Assembly (NCBI RefSeq): GCF_014851395.1 | Contig: NW_024044459.1 | Span: 23,636,418-23,700,417 of the forward strand | Reading direction: 5' to 3' | DNA: 64,000 bases | Origin: Micropterus salmoides | Lineage: Eukaryota; Chordata; Actinopteri; Centrarchiformes; Centrarchidae | Part shown: positions 37,226 through 46,771 of the stretch, one piece after another | How the letters are laid out: every line of letters starts with the position of its first letter | Position numbering within the stretch: the stretch's first letter is position 1 | Notes under the pieces: generated by a model | What the model was told of the DNA's origin: nothing | Databases searched by the model: none | What the model saw: the letters and a program-made list of their open reading frames with translations, nothing else | Made by a program: the position numbers and the translations under genes

Positions 37226-37992
37226 TGTAAGGCAGCTGCCTGTATAAGCCCCTAGGTGTCCCTGTTGCGCTGTCTATTCCTCAGTACGTCCAGCAGTTTG
37301 TGCGGTTTGTACCTTGCAGGACACCATAGTTTTAAATTACGTTCTGGCGGGCCGCCATGTTTCTTTATGTTTACTTTCCTGCCCTGTAAGGTAAGCAGTG
37401 TTAATAGCAATCTGAATAATCTTTAATATCAGCGGTAAAACCACTCATCCACTTAAATTGTGCGTTGATACTGTTTATTTACATTCTAAAATACATTGAG
37501 GCATGAGTTTGAGCAATTATTATGTGTGTTTTATGCCATTTGTGAGACTTGGTAAATGCTGCTAGCCTACAGTTAACTCGCCATGTGTGATTTAATCTGA
37601 GTAAAATAAATGTACAATGGGGCGTTGTTTTCTGTACCTTGCATTTAGAGTTTGTGTTTTGTATTAAGCTCTTTTTAGAGATGTATTTCATTTGACTGTA
37701 CATTAACCTTTATTTAATTTCTCTTTATTTTTGGTACTAATATATTATTATAAGTAAGAGATTAATTTATTTTTGCAAGAAGATAAATGCTTTATGTTTA
37801 CTTTCCGTGCCCTGTAAGGTATTGGCTGTGTATCAGAGAGAGAGGATTGTTGCAGTGGAGCAATAAAGAGCAGCCAAGGTCTCAACCACAATCCCGAATC
37901 CAGTGTCTGGTGCCTCCTTCCCTCCATATGACACCACACAACACCTACCAAAACACACGAGTCCAGGGGAGGCTCAGATGCTGTGGGTTACA
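37226..37992 (+). repeat. Gypsy element 5' LTR
   Basis: 767 bp, TG...CA ends with the short inverted repeat TGTAA/TTACA. Compared with the 3' LTR it lacks about 55 bp in the middle (the stretch present at 45286-45343), lacks about 29 bp near the 3' end, and has about 8 extra bases near 37268. An AATAAA (37862-37867) near the 3' end could be the polyadenylation signal. A primer-binding site directly after the LTR is not obvious; the first TGG downstream is at about 38010. Confidence 0.85.
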
Positions 37993-38525
37993 TCTTTAGT
38001 ACCGTGATTGTGGCATTCTGAGACTGTAAGCTGAGCCTGGCAGCTGCCTTTCGCTGCCACCCCTTGTTTCAGAGACTTTCGTTCGGGAAGAACATATACC
38101 TTCAGCGATATATCCTGTCTAAGTGTTGAGTGAAATCATAATGTGTTTACAATATCTGTATTTGTTGTGTTTACTGTGAGGAAAAGAAGAAAAAAAAAAC
38201 ATTTAATTTATACATCGTAAATTTCAGTTAACAGTGTGATGTTTGAGGTTCACATGTTTTAGTACATCATGCCATACAAGATACAAGCCTCTAACATACA
38301 CATAGTCTCACATACCACATTAACACTGAAATAATTATTTTACTCCAGCTGTGTGGACTGAACAAAAACAAAACAAAATGCTAATGAGATTCTCTCTTAG
38401 ACTGGGAGTCACCCTCTGCTGCAGCAGCAAGGCTGCCAGCAAGCAGCCATTACGTCCACAGTCTTGCAACAAGCCACAGCCACGACCCACACAAGGTACC
38501 CTCCTGCCCCGCGAGTGAGCGAACA

Positions 38526-39698
38526 GTGGCAGATGATGGCTCTGCGACCAGACAGCAAGTGGTGAGACCTAAGCCTGCTGAACACACCACCAAGTTTGCT
38601 GCACCCCACTTTCAGTATCTCACCCAAGACCATCAGACCTACCAGCAACACCCAGGGTCTGAGGTAGACCCACATCTTTCCCCACCACCCCAGGACCCAG
38701 GAGCCCATGCTAAGACATCAGTCCCCACCAATATTCGGCCAGGTGAACACCACTTTCTCTGCTGGACCCAGCCCGCACATGCAGGCAGCACCAGCCCCCG
38801 TTTATGACTCGCCAGCACTTGCAGCCCCATACCCCCACCAGTCAACTGCACAAACTCAACAACGCTCAGCCCTTCAAACGTGGCAAGCGCAACCTCTAGT
38901 CACGCAGCCCCTCACCACACAACCATCCTGATTCACGCCCGAAGATCTGCATCTAACCCTCAAACCTCCACGCACTTCGGTGTTCCCTCATACCACATGC
39001 CTCAGCCCCAATCCACTATCCCACACATCCATTCATACCCACCTGCCCCACCTCCAGAGAACCCTGCCATAACCACTGCCAACCCAGTTGTTCCACAGAT
39101 GACCTACAGTGGGTTCATACAGACTCATCAGGTCAAAAATGTCCAAGTGTTCACAGGTAATGCAGATAGCAGGATGCTGGTTGATGACTGGGTACGAGAT
39201 ATGCAGTACCTCCTCGAAGCAATAGAGCTGCCCGCACACCTCCGCTTTTCAACCATTGTACGATACTTGAGTGGCGAGGCCAGAAAACCCCCATGATCAG
39301 ACCCCAGAGAAGGCTTTTGAGGAACTCAAGGCAGAGTATGGTGATGCACAAGGCTCATTGGACCCACTGGCTGATTTCTATGAGCGGTGTCAGCGGCCAG
39401 GAGAGTCTCCATGTTCTTACGCTATTGCACTAGAGTCCACATTGCGGGCTGTGGAGGAAAGTCAGAGAGCGGGTGAACCCTTTCCAGATCGTGACAGTAA
39501 ACTCACCCAACAGTTTCTAAGAGGACTCAGTGATGAGGAGGTGTATGCAAGAATTGCACCCAATAGGAATACATGGCCAAGCTGTCTCACCTTGAGTCGA
39601 AAATCACTGCTCCACCCCCCATCCATACACCAAGGCCCCAGCTGCCACCTGTAAGGCCCACCCATAGCGTAAGCTTACATGCTACAGATGTGGGAAGC
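38526..39698 (+). pseudogene. Gypsy gag-like region, first part (frameshifted)
   Basis: Gag would form the capsid-like particle around the element RNA. A Pro/Gln/His-rich N-terminal part spans the frames at 38526-38931. The capsid-like part is in the frame of 38880-39296 (QVKNVQVFTGNADSRMLVDD, WVRDMQYLLEAIEL) and shifts near 39280 to the frame of 39271-39654 (FEELKAEYGD, LTQQFLRGLSDEEVYARI). The order matches Gypsy gag proteins, including those domesticated as PNMA-like genes. The region ends in a nucleocapsid zinc-knuckle that is split after its second cysteine by the solo LTR at 39699. Not functional. Confidence 0.65.
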
Positions 39699-40787
39699 TG
39701 TCACACTCTGCCTGTCAGCCATACCTTGTTTTGCACTTTTGAGTTTAGTTTATTATCTGTTTTATAGTATGTTGAGTTTTGGGTTCTGTCCTGTCTAGTG
39801 CCTGGTGTCCAGTATCTGTTATATAGTCCGTGTTTTGAGTTTCAGATATTCCTTGTGTCCAGTTACTCTGTGCGCTTGTGCTGGTTGGTCTGTGTGTCTG
39901 GTTGTGGGGTTATTATCTGTCCGCTGGTGTTTAGTAGTGGTTTGATATTTTCCTGATTTCAGTTCTGTTTCAGTCTCATGTATTAGTTCTGTACCTTCAT
40001 GCTTGAGTTCTGTCTGCTTGTCTATTTATGTTCTCTGCCTGCTTCATTAATTAATCTGATTTTGTTCATTCTGCTCCAGTCTCTGTGTAGCCTTTATTAT
40101 TCATCCACATCGTACTTGGTATCTGTCTGGTCTCGTATCTTAGTTCTTTGTCCTGTACCCTTGCTCATGTCTTAGTGTTCACTCCTGGTCTGTGTACTCC
40201 TGTGTTTTGCCAGTGTCTATCTGAGTTCTGTTTTACCTTAGCTTCTGTCTGTTTTTCCTGTTGGTGTTAGTTTTGTGGTGATCGGTCTGCTTGTGTCTTT
40301 ATTAGTTTATATTTCTTCCTCTGGTCTGTTATGTGTTCAGTAACCTGTGTTCTGTCTGTTACCCCAGTGATCCCTCCGCATGTCTGTCTCTCTGTTTTCC
40401 CCCACTCTCTCTCTGCCTACCTGTGCCTCGTTAGCCTCATGTCTGTCACCTGTGTTGCTCCCACCCTGCTCGTTAGTCCCTGTGTATATATACTTAGTGT
40501 TTCTGTCTTGTCTTTGTCGGGTCATTGTTCGTTGTCACCCAGTGCTGCAGTATGTTCCCTTGTGGTTTGCCTCACTCGCCATGTCTCCCTGTTTCCCTGC
40601 TCATTTTGGATTTGGATTTCTGTTGGACAACCTTTGTTTTTGGACTCTGTTAATCAGCCACTCAGTCTGTAAGTGTGCTCGCCTTTTGTTGCCTTAAATA
40701 AACCACTGAACTGCACCTGCTAGCCTTCGTGTCCTGCGTTTGGGTCCTCCAACCTGCTCAACCCTGCCTTCATCACAAATTGTGACA
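39699..40787 (+). mobile_element. Solo LTR inserted in the Gypsy gag
   Basis: 1,089 bp starting TGTCACACTCTGCC and ending AAATTGTGACA, flanked on both sides by GAAGC (39694-39698 and 40788-40792), a perfect 5-bp target duplication. It has TG...CA ends with a TGTCAC/GTGACA inverted repeat, a TATATATA (40485-40492) and an AATAAA (40697-40702) near the 3' end, all expected of an LTR. No internal region is present, so it is the product of LTR-LTR recombination. It belongs to the same family as the fragment at 15251. ORFs in it (40331-40697) are spurious. Confidence 0.85.
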
Positions 40788-40792
40788 GAAGC

Positions 40793-41563
40793 AAGAACAT
40801 GTAGCCCGGTTATGCAGAGTAGCTTTTCCAGATTCTCAGCCAGCCTGGACACGGCGGCCTCAGCCGGTAATTCCTGCAGAGGGCAACATGCCCAAGCACC
40901 TCATCCTTTAAACGCATAGAGCCCATGGTTACCGGGGCAACTATGGGCAAGCAGCAAGGTCCCCTAAAGCAGGAAGAAGACAACACTGATGGAGGAGAGG
41001 GTCCATCCATAGTGGGCCCCAGGAACAAGGGAGAGGTGGAGGTTGAGGGAATGAAATGCAGGGCCCTCATAGACTCTGGCTTTCAAATGACCAGTATCAC
41101 CCACAGCTACTGGCTTAACCATCCCACCCTCAAAGAGCAAAAGCTTCAGTCCTCTAAAATCCCCATTGAAGGTGCTGGAGGGCAGAGCGTACCCTATTAT
41201 GGCGTCCTGCGCATCACACTGAAGGTGCTAGGAAAAGAGTTCAAGAATGTTCCAGCTTTTGTTGTTCCAGATTCGGATTATCGCTCCTCTGTTCCCCTGT
41301 TGGTAGGAATCAATGTCATTTGTGCCTCCAGAAAATACCTCCAAGCAACCTATGGCCAGCAGTACCTCCACCGGATCAATGAAAGCCATCCAGAGTGGTA
41401 TACTGCTCTACAGGAGACCCGAGGAACAGAACAAAGTGAACCAGATGACATGGTGGGCCCTGCTGTGTACATTGGCCGTAAGATTTACATTCCCGCAGGG
41501 AAAGAGATGGATTTATGGTGTGAGATTAAAGCTGGCCCTCAGAGAAAGACTTACCTTGATTGA
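40793..41563 (+). pseudogene. Gypsy gag end and aspartic protease
   Basis: The retropepsin-type protease cleaves the polyprotein. The frame 40925-41563 contains CRALIDSGFQMTSI, with the catalytic Asp-Ser-Gly triad at about residues 50-52, and VPLLVGINVI further on, matching the conserved C-terminal LLxGxxxx segment of these proteases. The interval 40793-40925 supplies the second half of the zinc knuckle (His and Cys) interrupted by the solo LTR. At 41563 the frame stops, and homology continues in the frame of 41313-42071, so one frameshift separates protease from reverse transcriptase. Confidence 0.75.
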
Positions 41564-42784
41564 AGGCCACCCCTCCCTACAACTTCCCCAAGGTCTCACA
41601 GTGGCCAAAGTACTTGCTGATGTGGCAAGAGGACGTGCCCCTGTCAGAGTAATGAACGTGTCCCAGCGAGCTATTACAATCAAGCGGCAAACACCCCTGG
41701 CCATGGCCTTCCTGGTGGAAGATATCGTGGAGTTTACCAAGGAGAAACAGGGAGAAGTTAACATGGTCAAGGACAATGAGGTGTGCCTGAGCTTTGGTCA
41801 GGTGGTGACACACTGTGCTGTGGACCTCAGTGAGGCAGCGGTGGAGGATGAGCGCCAGCGCTCTCACCTTAGAGAGCTGGTGGGTAATAACACAGGCGTG
41901 TTGTCACAGTATCCCATGGACTATGGCCACACAAAAACAATACAGCATGAAATCCCCCTGGTTGACTCAAAGCCCTTTCGCCTCCCATATCGCAAAATCC
42001 CCCCCCTCTCAATGGTAGGATGTCAGGAGGTTGTTGACAGAGATGGAGGCTGCAGGTGTCATCCGGCCTAGTAAGAGCCCATATGCTTCGCCTGTGGTTG
42101 TGGTAACAAAGAAAGATGGCTCACTCAGGCTGTGCATCGACTATAGGAAGCTCAACTCCTGTAGCACAAGGGATGCATTTCCACTGCCAAGAATAGAGGA
42201 GGCTCTGGAGGCTCTAGGGCAGTCAAAGTACTTCTCCACTCTCTACCTCACATCTGGTTATTGGCAGGTGGAAGAGTCAGAGCATGACAGACACAAGACG
42301 GCTTTCAAAACTCCCATGGGGCGTTTTGAGGCTGATGCCGTTTGGGCTGCAAAATGCTCCATCCACCTTTCAGAGACTGATGACCTGCTGCTTTGGTGAT
42401 TTCAATTTCACCCATCTTCTGATTTTACTGGATGACCTCATCATTTTCTCTAAAACCTTTGATGAGCAACTGGAAAGGTTGCAGCTGGTGTTTGATTGGC
42501 TCCGGCAGCATGGCCTGAAGTTAAAGCCATCCAAGTGCCAGCTTGTAAGGAAGGAAGTGTACTATTTGGGTCACTTGGTGTCTCCAGAGGGAGTCAGAAC
42601 CGAACCTGAGAAGATCTGCAGGGACTGGCTACGACCCATCAATCGTAAGGAAGTGCTGCAGTTCTTGGGATTTGCAGGGTACTACAAGCGGTATGTCAAA
42701 GGCTACTCCACCATAGCTGCCCCGCTACATCGCCTTACCAGTGGTGACCCCAGAAAGAAAAAAGAGGGGGCAAGACAAGTGTAA
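41564..42784 (+). pseudogene. Gypsy reverse transcriptase (frameshifted)
   Basis: The connector up to 42010 (frame of 41313-42071) ends with HEIPLVDSKPFRLPYRKIPP, the usual approach to Gypsy reverse transcriptase. The frame then shifts to 42031-42399: EAAGVIRPSKSPYASPVVVV, TKKDGSLRLCIDYRKLN, FPLPRIEEAL. Another shift leads into 42284-42784: MPFGLQNAPSTFQRLM, then LILLDDLIIFS. The catalytic box reads LLDD where the family has YxDD, so the tyrosine is lost. The domain ends with YYLGHLVSPEGVRTEPEKI and FLGFAGYYKRYVKGYS. With two frameshifts plus the Tyr-to-Leu change, this copy is inactive. Confidence 0.85.
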
Positions 42785-42785
42785 A

Positions 42786-43260
42786 TCCACACCCGCCCTT
42801 CCTGTGGACTAGTGAATGTGAGGAAGCATTTCAGTCCCTTAAAGCGAAGCTGATAACTGCACCGGTTCTCGGCTGTCCTGACGATAGCCTGCCATTTGTT
42901 CTCCAGACCGACGCTTCAGGGGGAAGGGGAGGCGCAGTCTTGGCCCAAGTGCAGAATGGGGCTGAGAGGGTCATAGCTTCTGCCAGCAAGGGCCTGAGCC
43001 CGGCAGAGATAAGATATCCTGCTCACAAACTTGAGTTTCTTGCCCTGCAATGGGCTGTGACAAGTTCTATAACCATCTCTACGGCCACAGATTCTGATGC
43101 CCTCTCCCGTCTGTCAAATCAGGAAGTCAACCAGGTCCTGCAAACTTGCCCCCAGTGGGTGAGCTCGTGTGAAATGCAAGAACCGGAAAGTCACCCAGCT
43201 GAGTGTGCAACAGCCTCCGAGGAGCCTGACCCCACTCTCTGGAGCTAAGTGAGCCATATG
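42786..43260 (+). pseudogene. Gypsy RNase H, internally deleted
   Basis: RNase H removes the RNA strand during reverse transcription. The frame around 42895-43060 contains FVLQTDASGGRGGAVLAQ, with the first catalytic aspartate, then RYPAHKLEFLALQWAV, with the glutamate. Homology then moves by a frameshift to a few residues (DKFYNHLYGHR) and jumps to SDALSRL at about 43095, which normally lies some 60-70 residues downstream. The missing part includes the remaining catalytic aspartates. The following stretch to 43248 is the linker to integrase. Confidence 0.75.
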
Positions 43261-44744
43261 GTGATGTGGGGACAGAGGTGCTGCGGTCCATGACAAGACA
43301 GGAGATTCGTGCAGAACAGAGAGGAGAACCCGTTATCAGCCCAGTCTTGCACTTCAAAAGCCGTAACCGGAAACCAAGCCACAGTCAGAGAGTTGAAGGT
43401 GGTAGGCAGGTCTGCCTTCTCATAAAGGAGTGGAGGAGGTTGGTGATAAGAGATGGTATCATGTTCCCCTGTATTAGAGATCGTCAGAGGGGTGCAGTAG
43501 AGAAGCTAGTACTGCCAGAGACACTTCGCACATCAGTCAAAACTGCTCTGCATGATGATGCTGGACACTTTGGATTTCAGAGGACATTACAGATGATAAG
43601 AGAGAGATTTTACTGGCCAGGAATGTTCCAGGAGATCAAAGCTTGGTGTGAGCAGTGCGAGACGTGCTGCCTCAGGAAGACCTCTACTGCGGGCCTCAGG
43701 GCTCCCCTGGTCAGCATCCACAGCAGTGGCCCAATGGAGCTGGTATGTATCGCTTCACTAAGACCCACACTACTACCTACCACCCCCAGGGCAACAGGAC
43801 CACCGAGAGGTTCAACAGAACATGCTGGGGACATTAGAGCCTCACCTGAAGCCCCGCTGGCATGAATATGTGGATGCTATAACTCACATAACGCCTACAA
43901 CTGCACACAACACGACTCGACTGGTTACACGCCATACTATCTCATGTTCGGCAGTCATCCCCGGCTGCCTGTTGATCTCATCTTTGGGCTCTCTACCAGG
44001 ACTGAGCCATCTGAGTACAGTGAGTATGTCCAAACTCTGCATGACTGTCTGTCACGGGTTTATGCTCAGGCAACCAGATGTCTCGGCATGCTAAGAGCCT
44101 GCAGAAGAAATACTCTGACCAAAAGGCAAGGACTCAGGCCTTCAGTCCAGGGGACAGAGTCCTGGTCAAAGTGTGTCACGTGAAGGGACGGCAGAAGCTT
44201 GTAGACAGATGGAAGCCTCGACCATATATTGTGGTGACAAAGCAACCTGGCATGCCGGTATATGTTCTGTGACGGGAGGATGGTGAAGCAGAAAGGATGG
44301 TCCACCATAACCTCGTCACACAGAGCATGTTTCTTCCAGTTGACCAGGTGTATGAAGCAAGACGGGTGGTCGAGCAGGATTTGGATGCAGGAGATGCTGG
44401 CACGGAGCCGGATGCAGCCAAGGACTTAGTAGTGGGTGATATGGAGGATAAGGTGGAGAGAGGACGACTGGAGACATCAAATTGACAGGATGGTGCAGGC
44501 GATATGGATGTGGACACGGAGGCAAGGCAGATGAGTGATGAGGAGGCAGATGGAACTGTCAACGGTGCTGGTGCATCTCAAGGTCTCATTCCTCCTAGGA
44601 GAAATCCCCCAAGAAATCGGCATCCCAAAGAAGCTGTCTTATGACTCACAGGTCAAGAGGCCAGAGAGCAACCAGAAGAAGCTGGAGGGGGGATGGAAGT
44701 TGGGGCAGAGAGTGAAAGCAAGAAGAGCAGCAGGAATTGCATAG
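43261..44744 (+). pseudogene. Gypsy integrase with deleted catalytic core
   Basis: Integrase joins element DNA to the genome. The N-terminal zinc-binding HHCC domain is clear in 43266-43865 (HDDAGHFGFQRTL, FYWPGMFQEIKAWCEQCETC). Directly after SSGPMELVC the sequence jumps to YHPQGNRTTERFNRT (frame of 43655-43837), which lies close to the last catalytic glutamate; the stretch carrying the first two acidic residues is missing. C-terminal parts are in shifted frames: GYTPYYLMFGSHPRLPVDLI around 43925-43990, and FSPGDRVLVKVCHVKGRQKL, then VDRWKPRPYIVV in 44078-44272, the chromatin-reading/DNA-binding module. A charged tail continues to about 44744. Inactive. Confidence 0.8.
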
Positions 44745-44939
44745 CACAACACATTATTGCTGCAAACACTAAGTCACAGTTACATGTGTACGCCGTTAAC
44801 ACAATATGTTCATTCATTCATGTGAATACTCATTGACTCTATTCTTTTTGTTTGTCCTGTACTTATGGGTGTTGGGTGGTTTTAGTTGCAATTAATTTGT
44901 TCTGATGGCTGGGTCGCCATCAATCAAAGAAGGAGTGAA
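44745..44939 (+). other. Gypsy 3' untranslated region with polypurine run
   Basis: Short non-coding stretch before the 3' LTR. AAAGAAGGAGTGAA (44926-44939) is the likely primer for plus-strand synthesis, by position and purine content. No envelope-like ORF. Confidence 0.6.
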
Positions 44940-45779
44940 TGTAAGGCAGCTGCCTGTATAAGCCCCTAGGTGTCCCTGTCTATTCCTCAGTACGTCCAGC
45001 AGTTCGTGCAGTTTGTACCTTGCAGGACACTGTAGTTAATCATGTTCCGGCGGGGCCGCCATGTTTCTTTATGTTTACTTTCTGTGCCCTGTAAGGTAAG
45101 CAGTGTTAATAGCGATCTGAATAATCTTTAAATATCAGCGCTAAAACCACTCATCCACTTAAATTGTGCGTTGATACTGTTTATTTACATTCTAAAATAC
45201 ATTGAGGCATGAGTTTGAGCAATTATTATGTGTGTTTTATGCCGTTTGTGAGACTTGGTAAATGCTGCTAACCTACAGTTAACTGTGTTTCTTGCTGTTG
45301 GTGACTCTTGGTTAAACTGACTAGTGGACCGTAAGTCATTAGGTGATTTAATCTGAGTAAAATAAATGTACGATGGGGCGTTTGCTGTTTTCTGTAGCTT
45401 GCATTTAGAGTTTGTGTTTTGTACTAAACTCTTTTTAGAGATGTATTTCATTTGACTGTACATTAACTTTTATTTAATTTCTCTTTATTTTTGGTACTAA
45501 ATATTATTTAAGTAAGAGATTAATTTTTTTTTGCAAGAAGATAAATGCTTTATGTTTACTTTCCGTGCCCTGTAAGGTATTGGCTGTGTATCAGAGAGAG
45601 AGGATTGTTGCAGTGGAGCAATAAAGAGCAGCCAAGGTCTCAATCACAATCCCGAATCCAGTGTCTGGTGCCTCCTTCCCTCCATATGACACCACACAAC
45701 ACCTACAAAAACACACGAGTCCAGGGGAGGCCTAGAAAGGCCGTGACAGTCTGCACTGACTCAGATGCTGTGGGTTACA
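44940..45779 (+). repeat. Gypsy element 3' LTR
   Basis: 840 bp, the longer of the two LTRs, with the TGTAAGG start, GGTTACA end and TAGG flank. It retains stretches missing from the 5' LTR at 45286-45343 and about 45731-45760. Base substitutions between the LTRs are few where they align (e.g. CCGTGCCCTGTAAGGTATTG identical in both), which suggests a relatively recent insertion followed by indels. Confidence 0.85.
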
Positions 45780-46479
45780 TAGGGTAAGAACTGACACGCA
45801 GTAAACTAACAGAAAAAAGGCCAATTGGATGCTGCGTAAACCAACGAAAACCATATAACCAAAAAGACATCTCTACTGAGAAAGTTAGCTAGTTAACCTA
45901 CGCAATGTAGTAAAAACAACAGTTTCAAAACCAAAACACAAAGAGCAGCACCCTTAGACCTAGTGAGACTAACACAGAACAACTACACAGATGTTGCAAA
46001 ATCAGTACAAAGCTAAATCTGGGCCCTATTTCCAAAGTTAACATCAACTGTTCCAAATAACACATAACACACACTTTCGGCAAAAAAGTATTCACAGACA
46101 CAACCTGACATAGCAAGGCAAACCGACCAATGAAAATCACAAAAATCACACCGGCCGCGCCAATCGTCATTGAGCCCAGCCAGACAGCCGGTGGAGTCTA
46201 CGTCATTTGGTCCAATCCTGGACGGGCAATCCTACAGCTTATTAGCATACAGCAACCCGTACACCTTTCACTCAGAACACAGTAAACAGACCGCTACTAA
46301 TACCCAGGGGCCATAACAACTACACTAAAGCAAACAGAAGAAAACAAACCATACAAACAGTCCCCCCCGCCGATCTGGTTACAACAAATCGAATGCAGTA
46401 CTCAACGTTTCGATACTACTTGATAATGGGCTATTTCTGTCAATACCTTAAAGGTATCGAGTAGTAAAAACCATCCCTA

Positions 46480-46633
46480 GTCAACAGTGGTCAAATCATT
46501 TGAAACAAGACACTATGCATGCAATAAAAACATGCATTGGTTATGATGTATCTGTGTGTATGTCTCCAACTAAGTGAAAAATCCAGACTTTAATATTTGA
46601 CCTGAAGCTAATATATTTCCTACTCTTGTGCAG
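46480..46633. other. Non-coding stretch ending in a splice-acceptor-like site
   Basis: Ends TTTCCTACTCTTGTGCAG (46616-46633), a good pyrimidine tract plus CAG acceptor. Confidence 0.35.
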
Positions 46634-46771
46634 GACTGGCTCCCATCAGCTCTGATAGTTCCATGTGATGGGTTGAGGGAAATGAGGATGGTGATCAGTC
46701 ACCTCTTTCCTCTGGCGATCACAGTCATGAGGTGACTTACTATGTGCCACCTGACCTAGATACAGTTATAG
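46634..46771 (+). pseudogene. Exon-like segment with one in-frame stop (tentative)
   Basis: A 138-nt segment bounded by an acceptor-like CTCTTGTGCAG and a donor-like ATAG/GTGAGC (GT at 46772). In the frame starting CTG 46636 it reads LAPISSDSSM, a TGA at 46666-46668, then WVEGNEDGDQSPLSSGDHS and HEVTYYVPPDLDTVI. The hydrophilic, low-complexity-free composition and the good splice signals on both sides are exon-like. The single stop makes it either a decayed exon, a terminal exon ending at the TGA, or chance. I recognise no protein family. Confidence 0.25.

Larger units (their letters stand above)
37226..45779 (+). mobile_element. Gypsy-type LTR retrotransposon, defective, 8.55 kb
   Basis: Two LTRs in direct orientation (37226-37992 and 44940-45779), each starting TGTAAGG and ending GGTTACA, are flanked by TAGG on both sides (37222-37225 and 45780-45783), a 4-bp target duplication. 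Between them lie gag-, protease-, reverse transcriptase-, RNase H- and integrase-like regions in the Gypsy order (integrase last). The coding part has multiple frameshifts, an RNase H deletion and loss of the integrase catalytic core, and a solo LTR of another family is inserted in gag. A purine-rich run (about 44926-44938) precedes the 3' LTR. No envelope-like gene seen. Confidence 0.9.
36863..46479. mobile_element. Possible old hAT-like unit carrying the Gypsy element (tentative)
   Basis: The right side ends GGTATCGAGTAGTAAAAACCATCCCTA at 46479, a hAT-like terminus. The left side near 36863 shows TAGGATTACGATGCCAGTACC with related GATACC motifs. If these are two ends of one unit, it was split by the Gypsy insertion at 37226. 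The putative flanks (GGTAGCAG and GTCAACAG) match at only 5 of 8 positions, so this pairing is weak. Confidence 0.25.

Noticed and set aside
40331..40697. ORFs of 113 and 105 aa with Cys/Ser/Leu-rich sequence
   Set aside because: Same T/C-rich LTR body (solo LTR), no domain, overlapping frames equally open.
44297..44744. Possible envelope or accessory gene of the Gypsy element
   Set aside because: The ORFs are short, lack signal peptide and membrane segments, and continue the integrase C-terminal tail in shifted frames.
36863..46479. Claiming the Gypsy sits in a well-defined hAT element
   Set aside because: The right end is hAT-like but the left end and flanking 8-mers match poorly; kept only as a low-confidence feature.
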